A DNA stretch of 34,932 bases from assembly GCA_022572285.1 (NCBI GenBank), contig JACZWF010000002.1, forward strand, positions 1-34,932. Direction: 5' to 3'. Below, piece by piece: positions 7,703-15,390 of the stretch. The first letter of the stretch is position 1, and each line of letters opens with the position of its first letter. The notes under the pieces were generated by a model. The model saw only the letters and a program-made list of their open reading frames with translations. It had not been told where the DNA came from and made no database searches. The position numbers and the translations under genes were made by a program. The DNA is from Nitrososphaerota archaeon (GTDB lineage Archaea > Thermoproteota > Nitrososphaeria > Nitrososphaerales > UBA57).

Positions 7703-8299
7703 CTAATCGTATTTTCCACCGACGGTTAGATATCTTGCGTTTCGTTGATTCTTAGGCATGATTACTCGAACTCCTCCTATAGTCCAATAGTCTTTTATCC
7801 CTCTGCTATCGTTTCGATGGACTTCGCTTATTCTTGTGCTTGTGTGCTTGCCGAGTATTTTCAGGCCCAGATGAAGTAGCTCGTGTGATATGCTCCAAGT
7901 TGCTGCCTTATTCCATCCCCTATGCCACCATCTCACCTTGCTGAAGTATCCATAGACTAACTTCTGCCTATCGAAGAATCCCATCCAACTCCCGATTGGG
8001 AAAGTTCCCATGGCAATGATCCAGTCGAACTTTGTGTCATAGCCTTCTTGGTCGATTATTTCGTAGAAGTGATTTAGGTCTGTCCAGGGATATTGTAATA
8101 CCTGAACTGTTATATCGAAATCAAGACCCATCTTTTCCTTAAGCCATATTGTTAGGAAAACTGCGATCTCGAAGGCTGCGGTCTCATACTTTTGTATTCT
8201 TTGAGACCCACCGAACACCAAGTCCCAATAGGTGCTAGGGATAAGGACTTCTAGGAGAGCCGTTTGCTTACGCATTGGTGGTGGCTTACTACTTGCCAT
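7703..8299 (-). CDS. Putative zinc metallopeptidase of the lysis cassette
   Basis: 198 residues from ATG 8299, which overlaps the stop of the holin-like gene by 11 bases; the frame could extend to 8332 but with no better start. Residues 139-143 are HELLH, a perfect HExxH zinc-peptidase motif, with H152 (GKH) and H161 (SEVH) available as further ligands. The helix before it is SIS and after it LGLKILGK. No signal peptide is present, so export would depend on the holin. Its place beside two small membrane proteins suggests an endolysin-like enzyme, perhaps cutting S-layer protein. Alternatives are a virion-associated peptidase or an archaemetzincin-like enzyme with another role. Confidence 0.6.
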   Translation of the reverse strand: MASSKPPPMRKQTALLEVLIPSTYWDLVFGGSQRIQKYETAAFEIAVFLTIWLKEKMGLDFDITVQVLQYPWTDLNHFYEIIDQEGYDTKFDWIIAMGTFPIGSWMGFFDRQKLVYGYFSKVRWWHRGWNKAATWSISHELLHLGLKILGKHTSTRISEVHRNDSRGIKDYWTIGGVRVIMPKNQRNARYLTVGGKYD

Positions 8300-8474
8300 T
8301 TGATTTTGAAGCCTTCCCGAACAAGTAACCAATTCCTGCGGAGGCTAACATTACAACGATCTGAGCGTCATTGATTGCTACCCCGTATAGCATACCAGTT
8401 ATGACTAGACCTGCCGCGACCCAATTTGCGATTTCAGCTCTTCCACCTTCAGTTACCTTATTGTCTTCCGGCAT
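8289..8474 (-). CDS. Holin-like protein with two membrane segments
   Basis: 61 residues from ATG 8474. Two hydrophobic segments (WVAAGLVITGMLYGVAI and IVVMLASAGIGYLFGKA) are separated by a short polar turn (NDAQ), with a charged N-terminus (MPEDNKVTEGGRAE) and basic C-terminus (KASKSNGK). This is the size and topology of class II holins. It begins one base after the stop of the head connector gene and overlaps the metallopeptidase gene, forming a compact lysis cassette within the structural block. Holin function is inferred from topology and context. Confidence 0.6.
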   Translation of the reverse strand: MPEDNKVTEGGRAEIANWVAAGLVITGMLYGVAINDAQIVVMLASAGIGYLFGKASKSNGK

Positions 8475-8475
8475 A

Positions 8476-8832
8476 TCAAGCGGTCTCGGGTCCAGTTGTC
8501 TTTAAGAGTTGTCCTTTGGTCGAGCCGGGAGTTGCGAGTGAACTGCTCTCCAAGAACATATCCATCATATCAGTGAATTTCTTCCAAAGCCATTCGCTCT
8601 TCTTCTCTGGGTCCTTGAAGTGGTCGAGAATTTGGGAGGCTGAGTAATAGTTAGACATTGCCTGGACGGTCTTGAAACCTGGGTCACTTGCCGTCCAAGT
8701 TCGCCCGGTTCTTTCGTTAATCAGATCGTCAGCTTTTGCTATTGCGTTATTGTATTGAGTTTCGTCTACCTCATCATCAGGGATATTTCCACTAAGTTCT
8801 TTCACTTCATCCCTTTGTCCGTAGACTACCAT
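8476..8832 (-). CDS. Head-tail connector (adaptor) protein
   Basis: 118 residues from ATG 8832. The protein is largely helical, beginning YGQRDEVKELSGNIPDDEV and continuing with NNAIAKADDLINERTGRTW and a helix pair around KTVQAMSNYYSASQILDHF. This is the pattern of gp6-like head-tail adaptors, which sit beneath the portal and follow the major capsid gene. The position right after the capsid gene supports the call. The C-terminal tail is flexible (GSTKGQLLKTTGPETA). Confidence 0.65.
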   Translation of the reverse strand: MVVYGQRDEVKELSGNIPDDEVDETQYNNAIAKADDLINERTGRTWTASDPGFKTVQAMSNYYSASQILDHFKDPEKKSEWLWKKFTDMMDMFLESSSLATPGSTKGQLLKTTGPETA

Positions 8833-8889
8833 TTGCTTCTATAACTCCTTCCATCCTTTAAGGTCTTTTTTGACAATAATAAACAGAGT

Positions 8890-8915
8890 CGACGGGAGTT
8901 GTGCTTCTCCCGTCG
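8890..8915 (-). terminator. Hairpin after the major capsid gene
   Basis: A perfect 9-bp stem (CGACGGGAG with CTCCCGTCG) encloses an 8-base loop and is followed on the minus strand by T-rich sequence (TTTATTATTGTC). It occupies the 115-base gap between the capsid gene and the connector gene. It may attenuate transcription, end part of the transcripts, or protect the 3' end of capsid mRNA. Confidence 0.5.
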
Positions 8916-8947
8916 TTGGGTTCTTGTGTGTTCTGGGGTGATTATGA

Positions 8948-10030
8948 CTAAGCAGTTCTGAAGGCCGTGATCTTGAAGCCTGCAAGATCTCTCTGCAATG
9001 CCTTTACCCATTGCATTGACATGACTGCCCCCTCAACACCTTCTCTAATATCGATGAAGTCTTCAATCTCCAAGTCTTGTCTGAGTCCTACTGCGACACA
9101 CTTCTGCTTGTTGACTACGATGACCGTTGCGCTAGTTGCTGCGTCTGCGTCTAGGATGAGAACTTCAACATTGCCCCGGGTGCCATCTATCTTCAGCTTT
9201 CCAGGTCCGGTGTTGTCGATCTTGTCGTTATACAATTTGTTCAGCCAGGGGAAGTTGCTGGTTGATTGGTCGATTCTCATGTGGGCTGCGTCAGTCGGGT
9301 GCATTAATGCGAGGTTGGGGATGAACTTGTTAGTTGGGATCCTGTCGTCGATTACTGTGAACATTGCCGAAGTCGCGATAGCTGGGGTTCCATCTAGGTT
9401 TGCCCTAGTATCGGTTTGAGTGAGGTTATTGATGTAAAAGTCGTTAACGTCTTTCTCAACCGTAACTGCGACGGCTTCTCCTGCGGACTCTAGCGTATCT
9501 TCGAGAGCTGGATAATTGGCATCTCTCAACCAGCTTCTCGGGATTGTAATTTCTCCTCTGAATAGACCGCTCTCTCCAGTTGCATCGAGTGAAGCCGTGG
9601 GAATCTGCCCACCCATCTTCGGAGCTCGAGTCTCTTGTCCTGCTGGATCGAAGCGGAAGTCGGTTCTGTCAGTGATTGGGATTTCTATCTTCGGGACGTC
9701 CATCGGGACCATTCTCGCCATATCCCTCCAGTCGATGAATGTCTCGGAACCCTTCAAGACGTCAGCCATGATTTTCAGGTTGACCAGGGCTGGGTCGATG
9801 AGGACTGATTCCTTCAGTATGACCTTTGCTCCCATTCGATAGCTTATCTCCTTCATTGAATTTCCAGAGATCTCGTGTCTATACTCGGTTCCGTTGAGAA
9901 TTTCCTTCCATCCAACATTGTTAAGGAATTCGTCAATGGTAATCTGGGCAGGCTCCAGAGTTTCCATTATGGAGGCTACGTTCGCCTCGCCGTATAGCTT
10001 CTCTCTCGTTATTTGATTACTATGTGGCAA
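8948..10030 (-). CDS. Major capsid protein (HK97 fold)
   Basis: 360 residues from ATG 10030. The helical N-terminal part (SIMETLEPAQITIDEFL) is followed by a beta-rich E-loop-like section and the typical P-domain pattern: a strand pair (PKIEIPITDRTDFRFDP), a spine helix (YPALEDTLESAGEAVAVTV), then FYINNLTQ. A late segment, PNLALMHPTDAAHMR, matches the HK97-type motif where an antibody-like loop precedes an A-domain helix. The C-terminal end (LEIEDFIDIREGVEGAVMS) then AFRTA also fits. It follows the protease and decoration genes, and its length is normal for the family. Confidence 0.85.
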   Translation of the reverse strand: MPHSNQITREKLYGEANVASIMETLEPAQITIDEFLNNVGWKEILNGTEYRHEISGNSMKEISYRMGAKVILKESVLIDPALVNLKIMADVLKGSETFIDWRDMARMVPMDVPKIEIPITDRTDFRFDPAGQETRAPKMGGQIPTASLDATGESGLFRGEITIPRSWLRDANYPALEDTLESAGEAVAVTVEKDVNDFYINNLTQTDTRANLDGTPAIATSAMFTVIDDRIPTNKFIPNLALMHPTDAAHMRIDQSTSNFPWLNKLYNDKIDNTGPGKLKIDGTRGNVEVLILDADAATSATVIVVNKQKCVAVGLRQDLEIEDFIDIREGVEGAVMSMQWVKALQRDLAGFKITAFRTA

Positions 10031-10041
10031 TTTCTATACTC

Positions 10042-10560
10042 CTAGACCGAGGTCCCACCCGTTTGCCTTACGTGAACTGCTATGATATCTCCGTCAGCAG
10101 TTGAAGCTTGGCAAGCCTTCGCGAATATGGATACGGCTGCGAGTATGGCTGTATTGATGTTTCCAGCAACATTGTCAGCTGTGTCATAGTCTACTTTGAC
10201 CGCTCTTCCATCGACTGTAGTGGTAACAAGTCCGTCTCCAATAGCAATGTTCACGGAGTTTCCGTTCACTTTGCACTTGGCGAATCCGAAGGTTACGACT
10301 CTAACATTCTCATCGGCTGCTGAGGCTGCGAGGACTGTAGTTTCCTTGCCTACTTCTCCCCCGACTGCTATACCAATTACTGTGGGTGTGTTCAGGACAG
10401 CAATAGGTTCGACATCAGGTAGATTGTCGGCTGTCACCGCAGGAGCTACTATTATGACCGGGGACCATAAGTCGATTGCCTCGTCACTTATTAGAACTTC
10501 AACAATTGCATTATCGTTGATAGTTCCCTTTCTTACGACTGTTCGGAATAAATCACTCAT
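10042..10560 (-). CDS. Capsid decoration protein
   Basis: 172 residues from ATG 10560, with a complete AGGAGGT Shine-Dalgarno nine bases upstream, one of the strongest in the window and fitting a protein needed in hundreds of copies. The sequence is Ala/Val/Thr-rich with repeated strands (PTVIGIAVGGEVGKETTV, VRVVTFGFAKCKVNG, GDGLVTTTVDGRAVKV), the style of DUF2190-like head decoration proteins. It is located between the protease and the major capsid gene, the usual place. Family identity is inferred. Confidence 0.65.
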   Translation of the reverse strand: MSDLFRTVVRKGTINDNAIVEVLISDEAIDLWSPVIIVAPAVTADNLPDVEPIAVLNTPTVIGIAVGGEVGKETTVLAASAADENVRVVTFGFAKCKVNGNSVNIAIGDGLVTTTVDGRAVKVDYDTADNVAGNINTAILAAVSIFAKACQASTADGDIIAVHVRQTGGTSV

Positions 10561-10573
10561 TTCTCATAACCTC

Positions 10574-11920
10574 CTAGTAGGACGCTCTCCTCGAACCTGG
10601 CATGCTAATCTTCCTTCCAGACTTGCCTACCACTTCTAGGGTCTTCGGCTCTTTCTCTCTATGTGTTCTGAGAGCGTTAGCCATGTTTTCAGGTTTTAGG
10701 GCTTCCTTCAGCTCACCAAGAGTTTTTTCCATCGCTCCAACTTGCGTAGCTACTTGTGGATAGCCGGTAAGTTGTGACAGGAGAGCTGGGTCTAGTCCGA
10801 TCATTTTACCCGTCTTCGCGTCCTTAAACTCAATCTTCAGGGACTTGAGAAGATCGTCTGCAAGACCCTCCTTCAAATTCTTGACATAACGATTGATTCG
10901 TTTAAGCTTCTCTGCCATTGGTTCAACAGGATGACATTCACCATCGGGTCCTCTTTCTTGGCCGATTGGACACTCTTGTTCCATCACGACACAAGTTCCA
11001 TCTGGTCCCATGACCTGACCTTCAGGACATTCTTGTTCAGTGATGACACAGGTTCCATCCGGTCCCATGTGCTGACCTGGAGGACATTCACCTGGATGTT
11101 CGGCTTCGCTGAATGTGTGTCTCGCCATTGCTCCAAAACCTAGTTTCAATTCAGGAGGCAAATTGGATTCATCCAGAGCTTTGATAATTGACGGTAAGGT
11201 GACTGCTCTAAAGTCGCTATCTGTCGGCATTGAGTGTGTCTTTGTATTTTCACCATTAAGAGAACTATCCCTCACTCCGAGAGTTTCGATCAAGCGTATC
11301 GAACTCTTTGGGTCTCCAGGGACTTCTCCTTCAGTTATGAGGGCGAGACCTTCGAAGATTAGACCCTTCGGAATTTGAGTTCCGTCGGCTGTGATTTCAA
11401 TCTCTCTAGGAGCTGGAGCTTGAATTGATACGTGTCTGACCTTTCCACTAGCGATTGCTTCCTGCGCTTCTTTGTCAGAGATTGCAGCAATGGCTTCTAT
11501 GACTCCAGACTTTTCACTCCATTCAGCATCAAGGATATCGTTGTGTCCTTCCTTTAGCTTCTCCTTATGGTTCCAATTAATGAATCCACCTATGAGAGTT
11601 CTTGCAGATCTTATGAGTTCGTCGCTACTGTATTTTCTACGGCCGTGTCCTATGTTCTTTGGGTCTGTAATCATTTCATGTAAGGCTTCGATTGCGTAGA
11701 TTTGGGTGTCTGGGTTTGTTTTATTGAAGAGTTTGATTCTCTCCATATTAGGGACCCATTCAAAAGCCTCCTTCCATTCCTTCTCGCTCGCAAGTGGACG
11801 AATGAGAGCCTTACCTTCGAATTGAGCTTGGAGAGCTCCGCACTTGGCTCGACTTTCAGGGGTATCGCCACCCATTGCGATTAGGCATTGATCAAAGGTA
11901 TCGAAGCCTGCAAACGGCAT
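10574..11920 (-). CDS. Capsid maturation protease fused to scaffold
   Basis: 448 residues. Residues about 55-215 look like a prohead protease domain: GGFINWNH supplies a candidate catalytic His (H118) and VRHVSIQAP a candidate Ser (S165), with a strand GLIFEGLALITEGEVPG after it. Residues 278-332 contain three copies of an ECPxGQxxGPDGxC unit. Residues about 333-420 are helical and charged (MAEKLKRINRYVKNLKEGL, MEKTLGELKEALKP), as in an internal scaffold, and the protein ends with a basic tail (GRKISMPGSRRASY). A protease-scaffold fusion upstream of the decoration and capsid genes is standard. The Cys-rich insert is unusual. Confidence 0.75.
   Translation of the reverse strand: MPFAGFDTFDQCLIAMGGDTPESRAKCGALQAQFEGKALIRPLASEKEWKEAFEWVPNMERIKLFNKTNPDTQIYAIEALHEMITDPKNIGHGRRKYSSDELIRSARTLIGGFINWNHKEKLKEGHNDILDAEWSEKSGVIEAIAAISDKEAQEAIASGKVRHVSIQAPAPREIEITADGTQIPKGLIFEGLALITEGEVPGDPKSSIRLIETLGVRDSSLNGENTKTHSMPTDSDFRAVTLPSIIKALDESNLPPELKLGFGAMARHTFSEAEHPGECPPGQHMGPDGTCVITEQECPEGQVMGPDGTCVVMEQECPIGQERGPDGECHPVEPMAEKLKRINRYVKNLKEGLADDLLKSLKIEFKDAKTGKMIGLDPALLSQLTGYPQVATQVGAMEKTLGELKEALKPENMANALRTHREKEPKTLEVVGKSGRKISMPGSRRASY
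10925..11089 (-). repeat. Three tandem Cys-Pro-Gly units in the protease gene
   Basis: Three consecutive 18-19 residue units share ECP-x-GQ-x-x-GPDG-x-C. The two Cys of each unit are spaced about 13 residues apart, so each unit could close a disulphide or bind a metal. The nucleotide copies remain similar (GGTCCCATG repeated), pointing to recent duplication. Confidence 0.7.
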
Positions 11921-11956
11921 TGATCTCTTGAAAGTGGAATTTGGTTAAGAGAACAA

Positions 11957-12388
11957 TTAGGAAGGTTTATTGAGACGTCTAAAGTGTTTTGCGACTTTGA
12001 CTCTCATATCTGACGGAGGTATGCTTCGCTTAAAGATCTTGGCAATGGTGACTCTTGTATCTGGGATTTCTGCCCTGCGCGGTGGCTGACTGGTCCTCAC
12101 CTTCTTGGCGTCTTGATGATCTGTGAACCCTTTGGTCCTCATCTGATTTCTTAGCGTTGCTGTAAATGGTTCGAGTCTGCACCTACAGTTGTAATGAATG
12201 GGAGGTTCGAATGTTGGTGGGAATTCTTGAGCTTGCCAAACCTTTCGATTGAGACGTCTGCACCTATCAGTTGTTCGGCTATCCATTTGGGCGACATACC
12301 TGACGAATTCCCTAGGTTTGTCGAGAGCTTTGATTACTTCGAATATCCTATTGAGCTGGCTTGCTTGCTCTTGTAACTGCTCGCTCAC
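11957..12388 (-). CDS. MuF-like minor head protein
   Basis: 143 residues. Residues about 27-77 match the C-terminal core of phage Mu gpF-type proteins: VRYVAQMDSRTTDRCRRLN, then a Trp, then PPIHYNCRCRLEPF, the characteristic HxNCRC ending. MuF proteins bind the portal and are injected or placed inside the head. The protein is much shorter than many MuF proteins, with the core near the N-terminus and a basic C-terminus with repeated (R)V-x-(I/V)AK-x-F-(K/R)R motifs. The start overlaps the portal gene by 41 bases. Confidence 0.75.
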   Translation of the reverse strand: MSEQLQEQASQLNRIFEVIKALDKPREFVRYVAQMDSRTTDRCRRLNRKVWQAQEFPPTFEPPIHYNCRCRLEPFTATLRNQMRTKGFTDHQDAKKVRTSQPPRRAEIPDTRVTIAKIFKRSIPPSDMRVKVAKHFRRLNKPS

Positions 12389-13757
12389 GAATAATCACCC
12401 ATTCTTCAGTTCCGGGTAGTTTCATCTCCATTTCTGGGGCTTCTTCAGGGTCCATCCGTTCGGCGTCGGTGTCTTTCATCAGCTCGAGACCCATATTCTC
12501 AGCATTGCGTCTGAATTCCTTTAACGTAATTCCCCTTGATTCGAGAGCTCCTAAGATGAACTGTGGATCTGGATCAGGTGGATCCATCGGATTCCAATGT
12601 AGTTCTATGTTTGCTGATTCCCATGGCTCGATTGCTATATCGGGGTGACTTCTCCACCATGGCTCGATTATCTTAGAGGTGATTTCTAGGGCCATGATTG
12701 TTTGATATCCTCGATAGTTCAGCTTGGCAAGATGGATTGCTGCCTCAGATGAAGCTCTATTGAAGTCGGGTCTTGTGAATATTCTGGGTGCCGGAGTTTG
12801 AAGAGCCTTTAGGATTTCAGCTTGCTGCAAGTCCATGAAAGACTCGACGTCCATGACTCTACCCCTAGAACCCATCTCTTGAACTTCAGCTCCTTCTCCG
12901 ACTACAAAGTCTTCTCCAGGCTCTAGCACTTTGAGAGTTGACCGATTGGCGTCGAGTTGCTTTTCAGTTGCGCCTGGGAATTTGTAGATGTTTCTCGGGA
13001 CATATCTCCGAATGAGCAGACGGGATTCATCTAGGATCTGAGACTTTGCGTCCATTATTGAGACTGCGAAACGGGTCTCGAACTGGTCTTTGACTTTGAC
13101 GGAATAAGGTCGGTCGATTGTCAGGGCATAAAGGAGACCGAGGCCGTAAATTCCACTGTTAGACTTTCCCCAGGTGAAATGAATGACCTCTTCGGCAGGG
13201 AGCATTTGACTCTTGGTTCCTCTGAGATCATAGGCGATTAGCTTGCCTGTGCCTTTTTCAAACCATACTCTCTTGAAGTCGGATATTGGTAACCAGTTTA
13301 GATCGGAGAAGTTGTTCGCTTCTTTCATCCACCACAAGTTGTTGCCGTATGCGATCGTCTCGAAGACTATGCCATCATAGATCTTTTGATAGAGGTGGGT
13401 TCGCTTCGAGAATTCTTCTATAACTGGGAGAGAGTCTTTGCTTCCAGTGAAATAGATCCCAGGGCCCGCGATTGAATTGCGGGTCCAGTCTAGGGCAAGC
13501 CTGGCGTCTCCGTCATTTTCATACCAAGAGACCTGAGCTGAAAAGGGAGCCTTCGGAGCTAGTGATAGCTTTGCGCTTGTAATGTTACGAAAGTTCGCGG
13601 GGAAGGCTTCGGCTATGCTGATACGATTGTGCAGGATCATATTCTTGTAAGCAGCCATTGAGAGGCGCGTCTTCTCTCTCTCATCCTTTACCGGGGTAAT
13701 TACTGGAGCTTGATTCAAGCTTGGAACACCTTCGTGTAGTAATTGCATGAAGGTCAT
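12348..13757 (-). CDS. Portal protein
   Basis: 469 residues from ATG 13757, overlapping the previous stop as ATGA. It has the features of HK97-type portals: an N-terminal stretch leading to YKNMILHNRISIAEAF, a wing-like beta region with GNNLWWMKEANN, and LPISDFKRVWF, the ...EEVIHFTWGKSNSGIYGLG segment where the peptide before the clip turns, and a crown with APRIFTRPDFNRASSEAA. It forms the dodecameric DNA entry ring on which the terminase docks. Gene order (nuclease part of terminase upstream, MuF and protease downstream) agrees. Confidence 0.85.
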   Translation of the reverse strand: MTFMQLLHEGVPSLNQAPVITPVKDEREKTRLSMAAYKNMILHNRISIAEAFPANFRNITSAKLSLAPKAPFSAQVSWYENDGDARLALDWTRNSIAGPGIYFTGSKDSLPVIEEFSKRTHLYQKIYDGIVFETIAYGNNLWWMKEANNFSDLNWLPISDFKRVWFEKGTGKLIAYDLRGTKSQMLPAEEVIHFTWGKSNSGIYGLGLLYALTIDRPYSVKVKDQFETRFAVSIMDAKSQILDESRLLIRRYVPRNIYKFPGATEKQLDANRSTLKVLEPGEDFVVGEGAEVQEMGSRGRVMDVESFMDLQQAEILKALQTPAPRIFTRPDFNRASSEAAIHLAKLNYRGYQTIMALEITSKIIEPWWRSHPDIAIEPWESANIELHWNPMDPPDPDPQFILGALESRGITLKEFRRNAENMGLELMKDTDAERMDPEEAPEMEMKLPGTEEWVIIRERAVTRASKPAQ

Positions 13758-13954
13758 GTCTTTTTGGCTCCAGGCATTTTCATCATTATGTTGACATATT
13801 CAATTACATTCTCATAAAAGTAGAATTGCGTATCGCAGTCCGAGCATTTATACCGGGGGAAAATGAACTTTGGGTCGATAGGTGATAGATTGAGCTCTTC
13901 GTGTTCTGTCCTGATGTTGGTTTTTTTACACCGAGGGCAGGAGAGACTACCCAT
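13754..13954 (-). CDS. Small zinc-ribbon protein
   Basis: 66 residues from ATG 13954. Two CxxC knuckles, CPRCKK near the N-terminus and KCSDCDTQF about 30 residues later, form a clear zinc ribbon, followed by an aromatic helix (YFYENVIEYVNIMMKM). It overlaps both neighbours and lies between the terminase nuclease and portal genes. Function is unknown; nucleic acid binding or a packaging-associated role is possible. Confidence 0.65.
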   Translation of the reverse strand: MGSLSCPRCKKTNIRTEHEELNLSPIDPKFIFPRYKCSDCDTQFYFYENVIEYVNIMMKMPGAKKT

Positions 13955-14081
13955 CTTTGGTTATCTCTTCTTCTCTTAGAATATTTGCAGATGGTGTATT
14001 GTCGATTGCTTCTCTAATGTAGATAAATTTGGATTTATCACATTCCAGAGTGATTTTAATTTTAGTTTTATCGAGAACCAT
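13947..14081 (-). CDS. Tiny protein, unknown
   Basis: 44 residues from ATG 14081 (MVLDKTKIKITLECDKSKFI...), ending TAG at 13947 and overlapping the next start by eight bases. A strand pattern (KIKITLECD) precedes an acidic helix (ILREEEITKDG). The start lies 19 bases after a GCGCGCTAGC element also found before the gene at 18102, whose protein likewise begins MVL. No family is recognised. Confidence 0.5.
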   Translation of the reverse strand: MVLDKTKIKITLECDKSKFIYIREAIDNTPSANILREEEITKDG

Positions 14082-14100
14082 CTAAGACAACATCGTATTT

Positions 14101-14110
14101 GCTAGCGCGC
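14101..14110 (-). promoter_or_regulatory. GCGCGCTAGC element, copy 1
   Basis: A 10-base GC-rich element in the short gap before the tiny gene at 14081. An identical copy is at 18120-18129, in a similar gap, 17 bases before ATG 18102. It is unusually GC-rich for this genome. Role unknown. Confidence 0.35.
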
Positions 14111-14112
14111 GC

Positions 14113-14343
14113 TTAACGTCCACGACGCTTGCAGGGTAAGTCATCTTGTCGGTCCTTCGTGTCACTAGTTGCCGATAGCTCACATCTCGAGCAGGTGAGA
14201 TTCATGGCTCCTGATTGAGTTCTTACTCCGGTCTCTTCCCATGGGTGCTTGTATTCCTTTTCAACTTGTGGAGTTTCCGCAACTGCTACCTCTTTCTTTT
14301 GGCTACCCTTTTGTCCTTCATCCAGAGTATTTTCCTTCGACAT
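14113..14343 (-). CDS. Small protein with CxxC near C-terminus
   Basis: 76 residues from ATG 14343, directly after the terminase nuclease stop. The N-terminal two thirds are charged and look disordered (EGQKGSQKKEVAVAETPQ). The C-terminal part has LTCSRCELSA and a later Cys (LPCKRRGR), half a zinc knuckle, ending in a basic tail. Function is unknown; it may accompany the packaging proteins. Confidence 0.5.
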   Translation of the reverse strand: MSKENTLDEGQKGSQKKEVAVAETPQVEKEYKHPWEETGVRTQSGAMNLTCSRCELSATSDTKDRQDDLPCKRRGR

Positions 14344-14967
14344 TCAGATTCGATATACCCCTAGATCGACCATGCCTAAAAGTCTTGGTTTGGCAATATG
14401 GCATAAGATTGAGGTCGCTTGAAACCTGTCGTCGTGGGTTCCGCTTGGATGACCGTATTTTGGGCTTGCGGTTCCCTTGCTGACTAGCTCCTGTTCTTTC
14501 AGCTCTCGTTCTAAGGCTCCACCCTTTGCCGATTCGGGTATAATGAAGATTTTGTTTGACATGAAGAATCGCAGATCTGTAACCATCTCATGTTTGAGCT
14601 GTTGACTGTATTTGAGAGGTTCGACGGGAACTCCGGACCGTTGAATGAATTCTGCTAGGGCTACTTCACTGGTCGCGTCAATGCCCAGCTTCAAGAAGGT
14701 TGAGTATTGTCTGATTTCTTGCTTGACATCCTGGGCAATGATTGGGTAAGCCATGTGATCCCATACTTTCAGTCTCTTCAGTAGTAGCCTATTAGATATG
14801 TCCATGAATCTAGGCTCCTGGTCGGGGTCGGGTTGAACCCTTACTCGTATGGGCTGTTCGGTGTGAATGATGGCTCCGATTGCTAGAGCTGTAAAGTCCC
14901 TAGTTCTTGCGACGTCCATGCCTCCCAAATGGCAGAGGGTTTCAAATTGGCTTTCCAAATGGATCAA
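14344..14967 (-). CDS. terL: Terminase large subunit, nuclease domain as separate gene
   Basis: Up to 207 residues from TTG 14967; ATG 14919 would start just before the first catalytic Asp. It carries only the RNase H-like nuclease domain: GGMDVARTRDFTALAIG supplies D18 and D24, LKLGIDATS supplies D97, and PSGTHDDRFQATS supplies D179/D180. This domain cuts concatemeric DNA during packaging. The ATPase half is a separate gene 1.4 kb upstream (17297-16344). No ATPase motif is present here, and the ORF begins close to where the domain boundary lies in one-piece terminases. The two proteins would need to assemble on the portal. Confidence 0.8.
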   Translation of the reverse strand: MIHLESQFETLCHLGGMDVARTRDFTALAIGAIIHTEQPIRVRVQPDPDQEPRFMDISNRLLLKRLKVWDHMAYPIIAQDVKQEIRQYSTFLKLGIDATSEVALAEFIQRSGVPVEPLKYSQQLKHEMVTDLRFFMSNKIFIIPESAKGGALERELKEQELVSKGTASPKYGHPSGTHDDRFQATSILCHIAKPRLLGMVDLGVYRI

Positions 14968-15154
14968 CTGGTTGAGGTATTGGCTCTCTCTTCATCCGTA
15001 TTCTTGACCCTTCTCTCATTTGACGCTTAAACCAAGCTTGGTATTTCCCACACTTCGCCCAATGATTCTCGATTATAGTTTCAAGTCTATCTTCGGATTT
15101 GGCTCCGAATGGAGTCCCGCAGAATTGACATCTCTGCCTGACGAGTTCGCTCAA
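14942..15154 (-). CDS. Small zinc-finger protein inside the split terminase region
   Basis: 70 residues from ATG 15154. RQRCQFCGTPFG and, about 25 residues later, NHWAKCGKYQAW give a C-x2-C...H-x3-C pattern typical of small zinc fingers. The C-terminus is basic and proline-rich (KREPIPQPVDPFGKPI). It overlaps the nuclease gene by up to 26 bases, so the two are probably translationally coupled. Function unknown. Confidence 0.6.
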   Translation of the reverse strand: MSELVRQRCQFCGTPFGAKSEDRLETIIENHWAKCGKYQAWFKRQMREGSRIRMKREPIPQPVDPFGKPI

Positions 15155-15198
15155 TGCTTAATCAGGAATTAAGTCAACCTCTATCTCTGGGAACAGTC

Positions 15199-15390
15199 TC
15201 AACTTGTCGGTGTCGCTTCTTCAATGGTTTGTTGGCCTACTGCTTTCTGACATGCCATCTTCAGACCCAGCATGATTTCTTGTGCTTCCTCCTCTGACTC
15301 GATTCCTGATATTCCTGCGCTGACTGTCCAACCATCTACACCTTTCTTAGTTCGCTTATAGGCTCTCCCAACCGTATATTCTTCTGTCAT
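15199..15390 (-). CDS. Small protein, unknown
   Basis: 63 residues from ATG 15390, with GGGGGTGA five bases upstream, a strong archaeal-type Shine-Dalgarno. A basic strand region (YTVGRAYKRTKKGVDGWTV) is followed by a helix (SEEEAQEIMLGLKMACQKAV). A 14-codon frame starts at TTG in the TTGA overlap of the stop and runs to about 15159, possibly just trailing sequence. No family is recognised. Confidence 0.55.
   Translation of the reverse strand: MTEEYTVGRAYKRTKKGVDGWTVSAGISGIESEEEAQEIMLGLKMACQKAVGQQTIEEATPTS

Noticed and set aside
8967..9842. Plus-strand open frames across the major capsid gene
   Set aside because: They are shadows in the opposite strand of a gene with clear HK97 features and lack their own promoters or start signals.
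13991..14003. GGTGTATTG on the plus strand, nearly matching the early leader element
   Set aside because: It lacks the last G, has no TATA-like box 23 bases upstream and lies inside the tiny gene 13947-14081 on the other strand.
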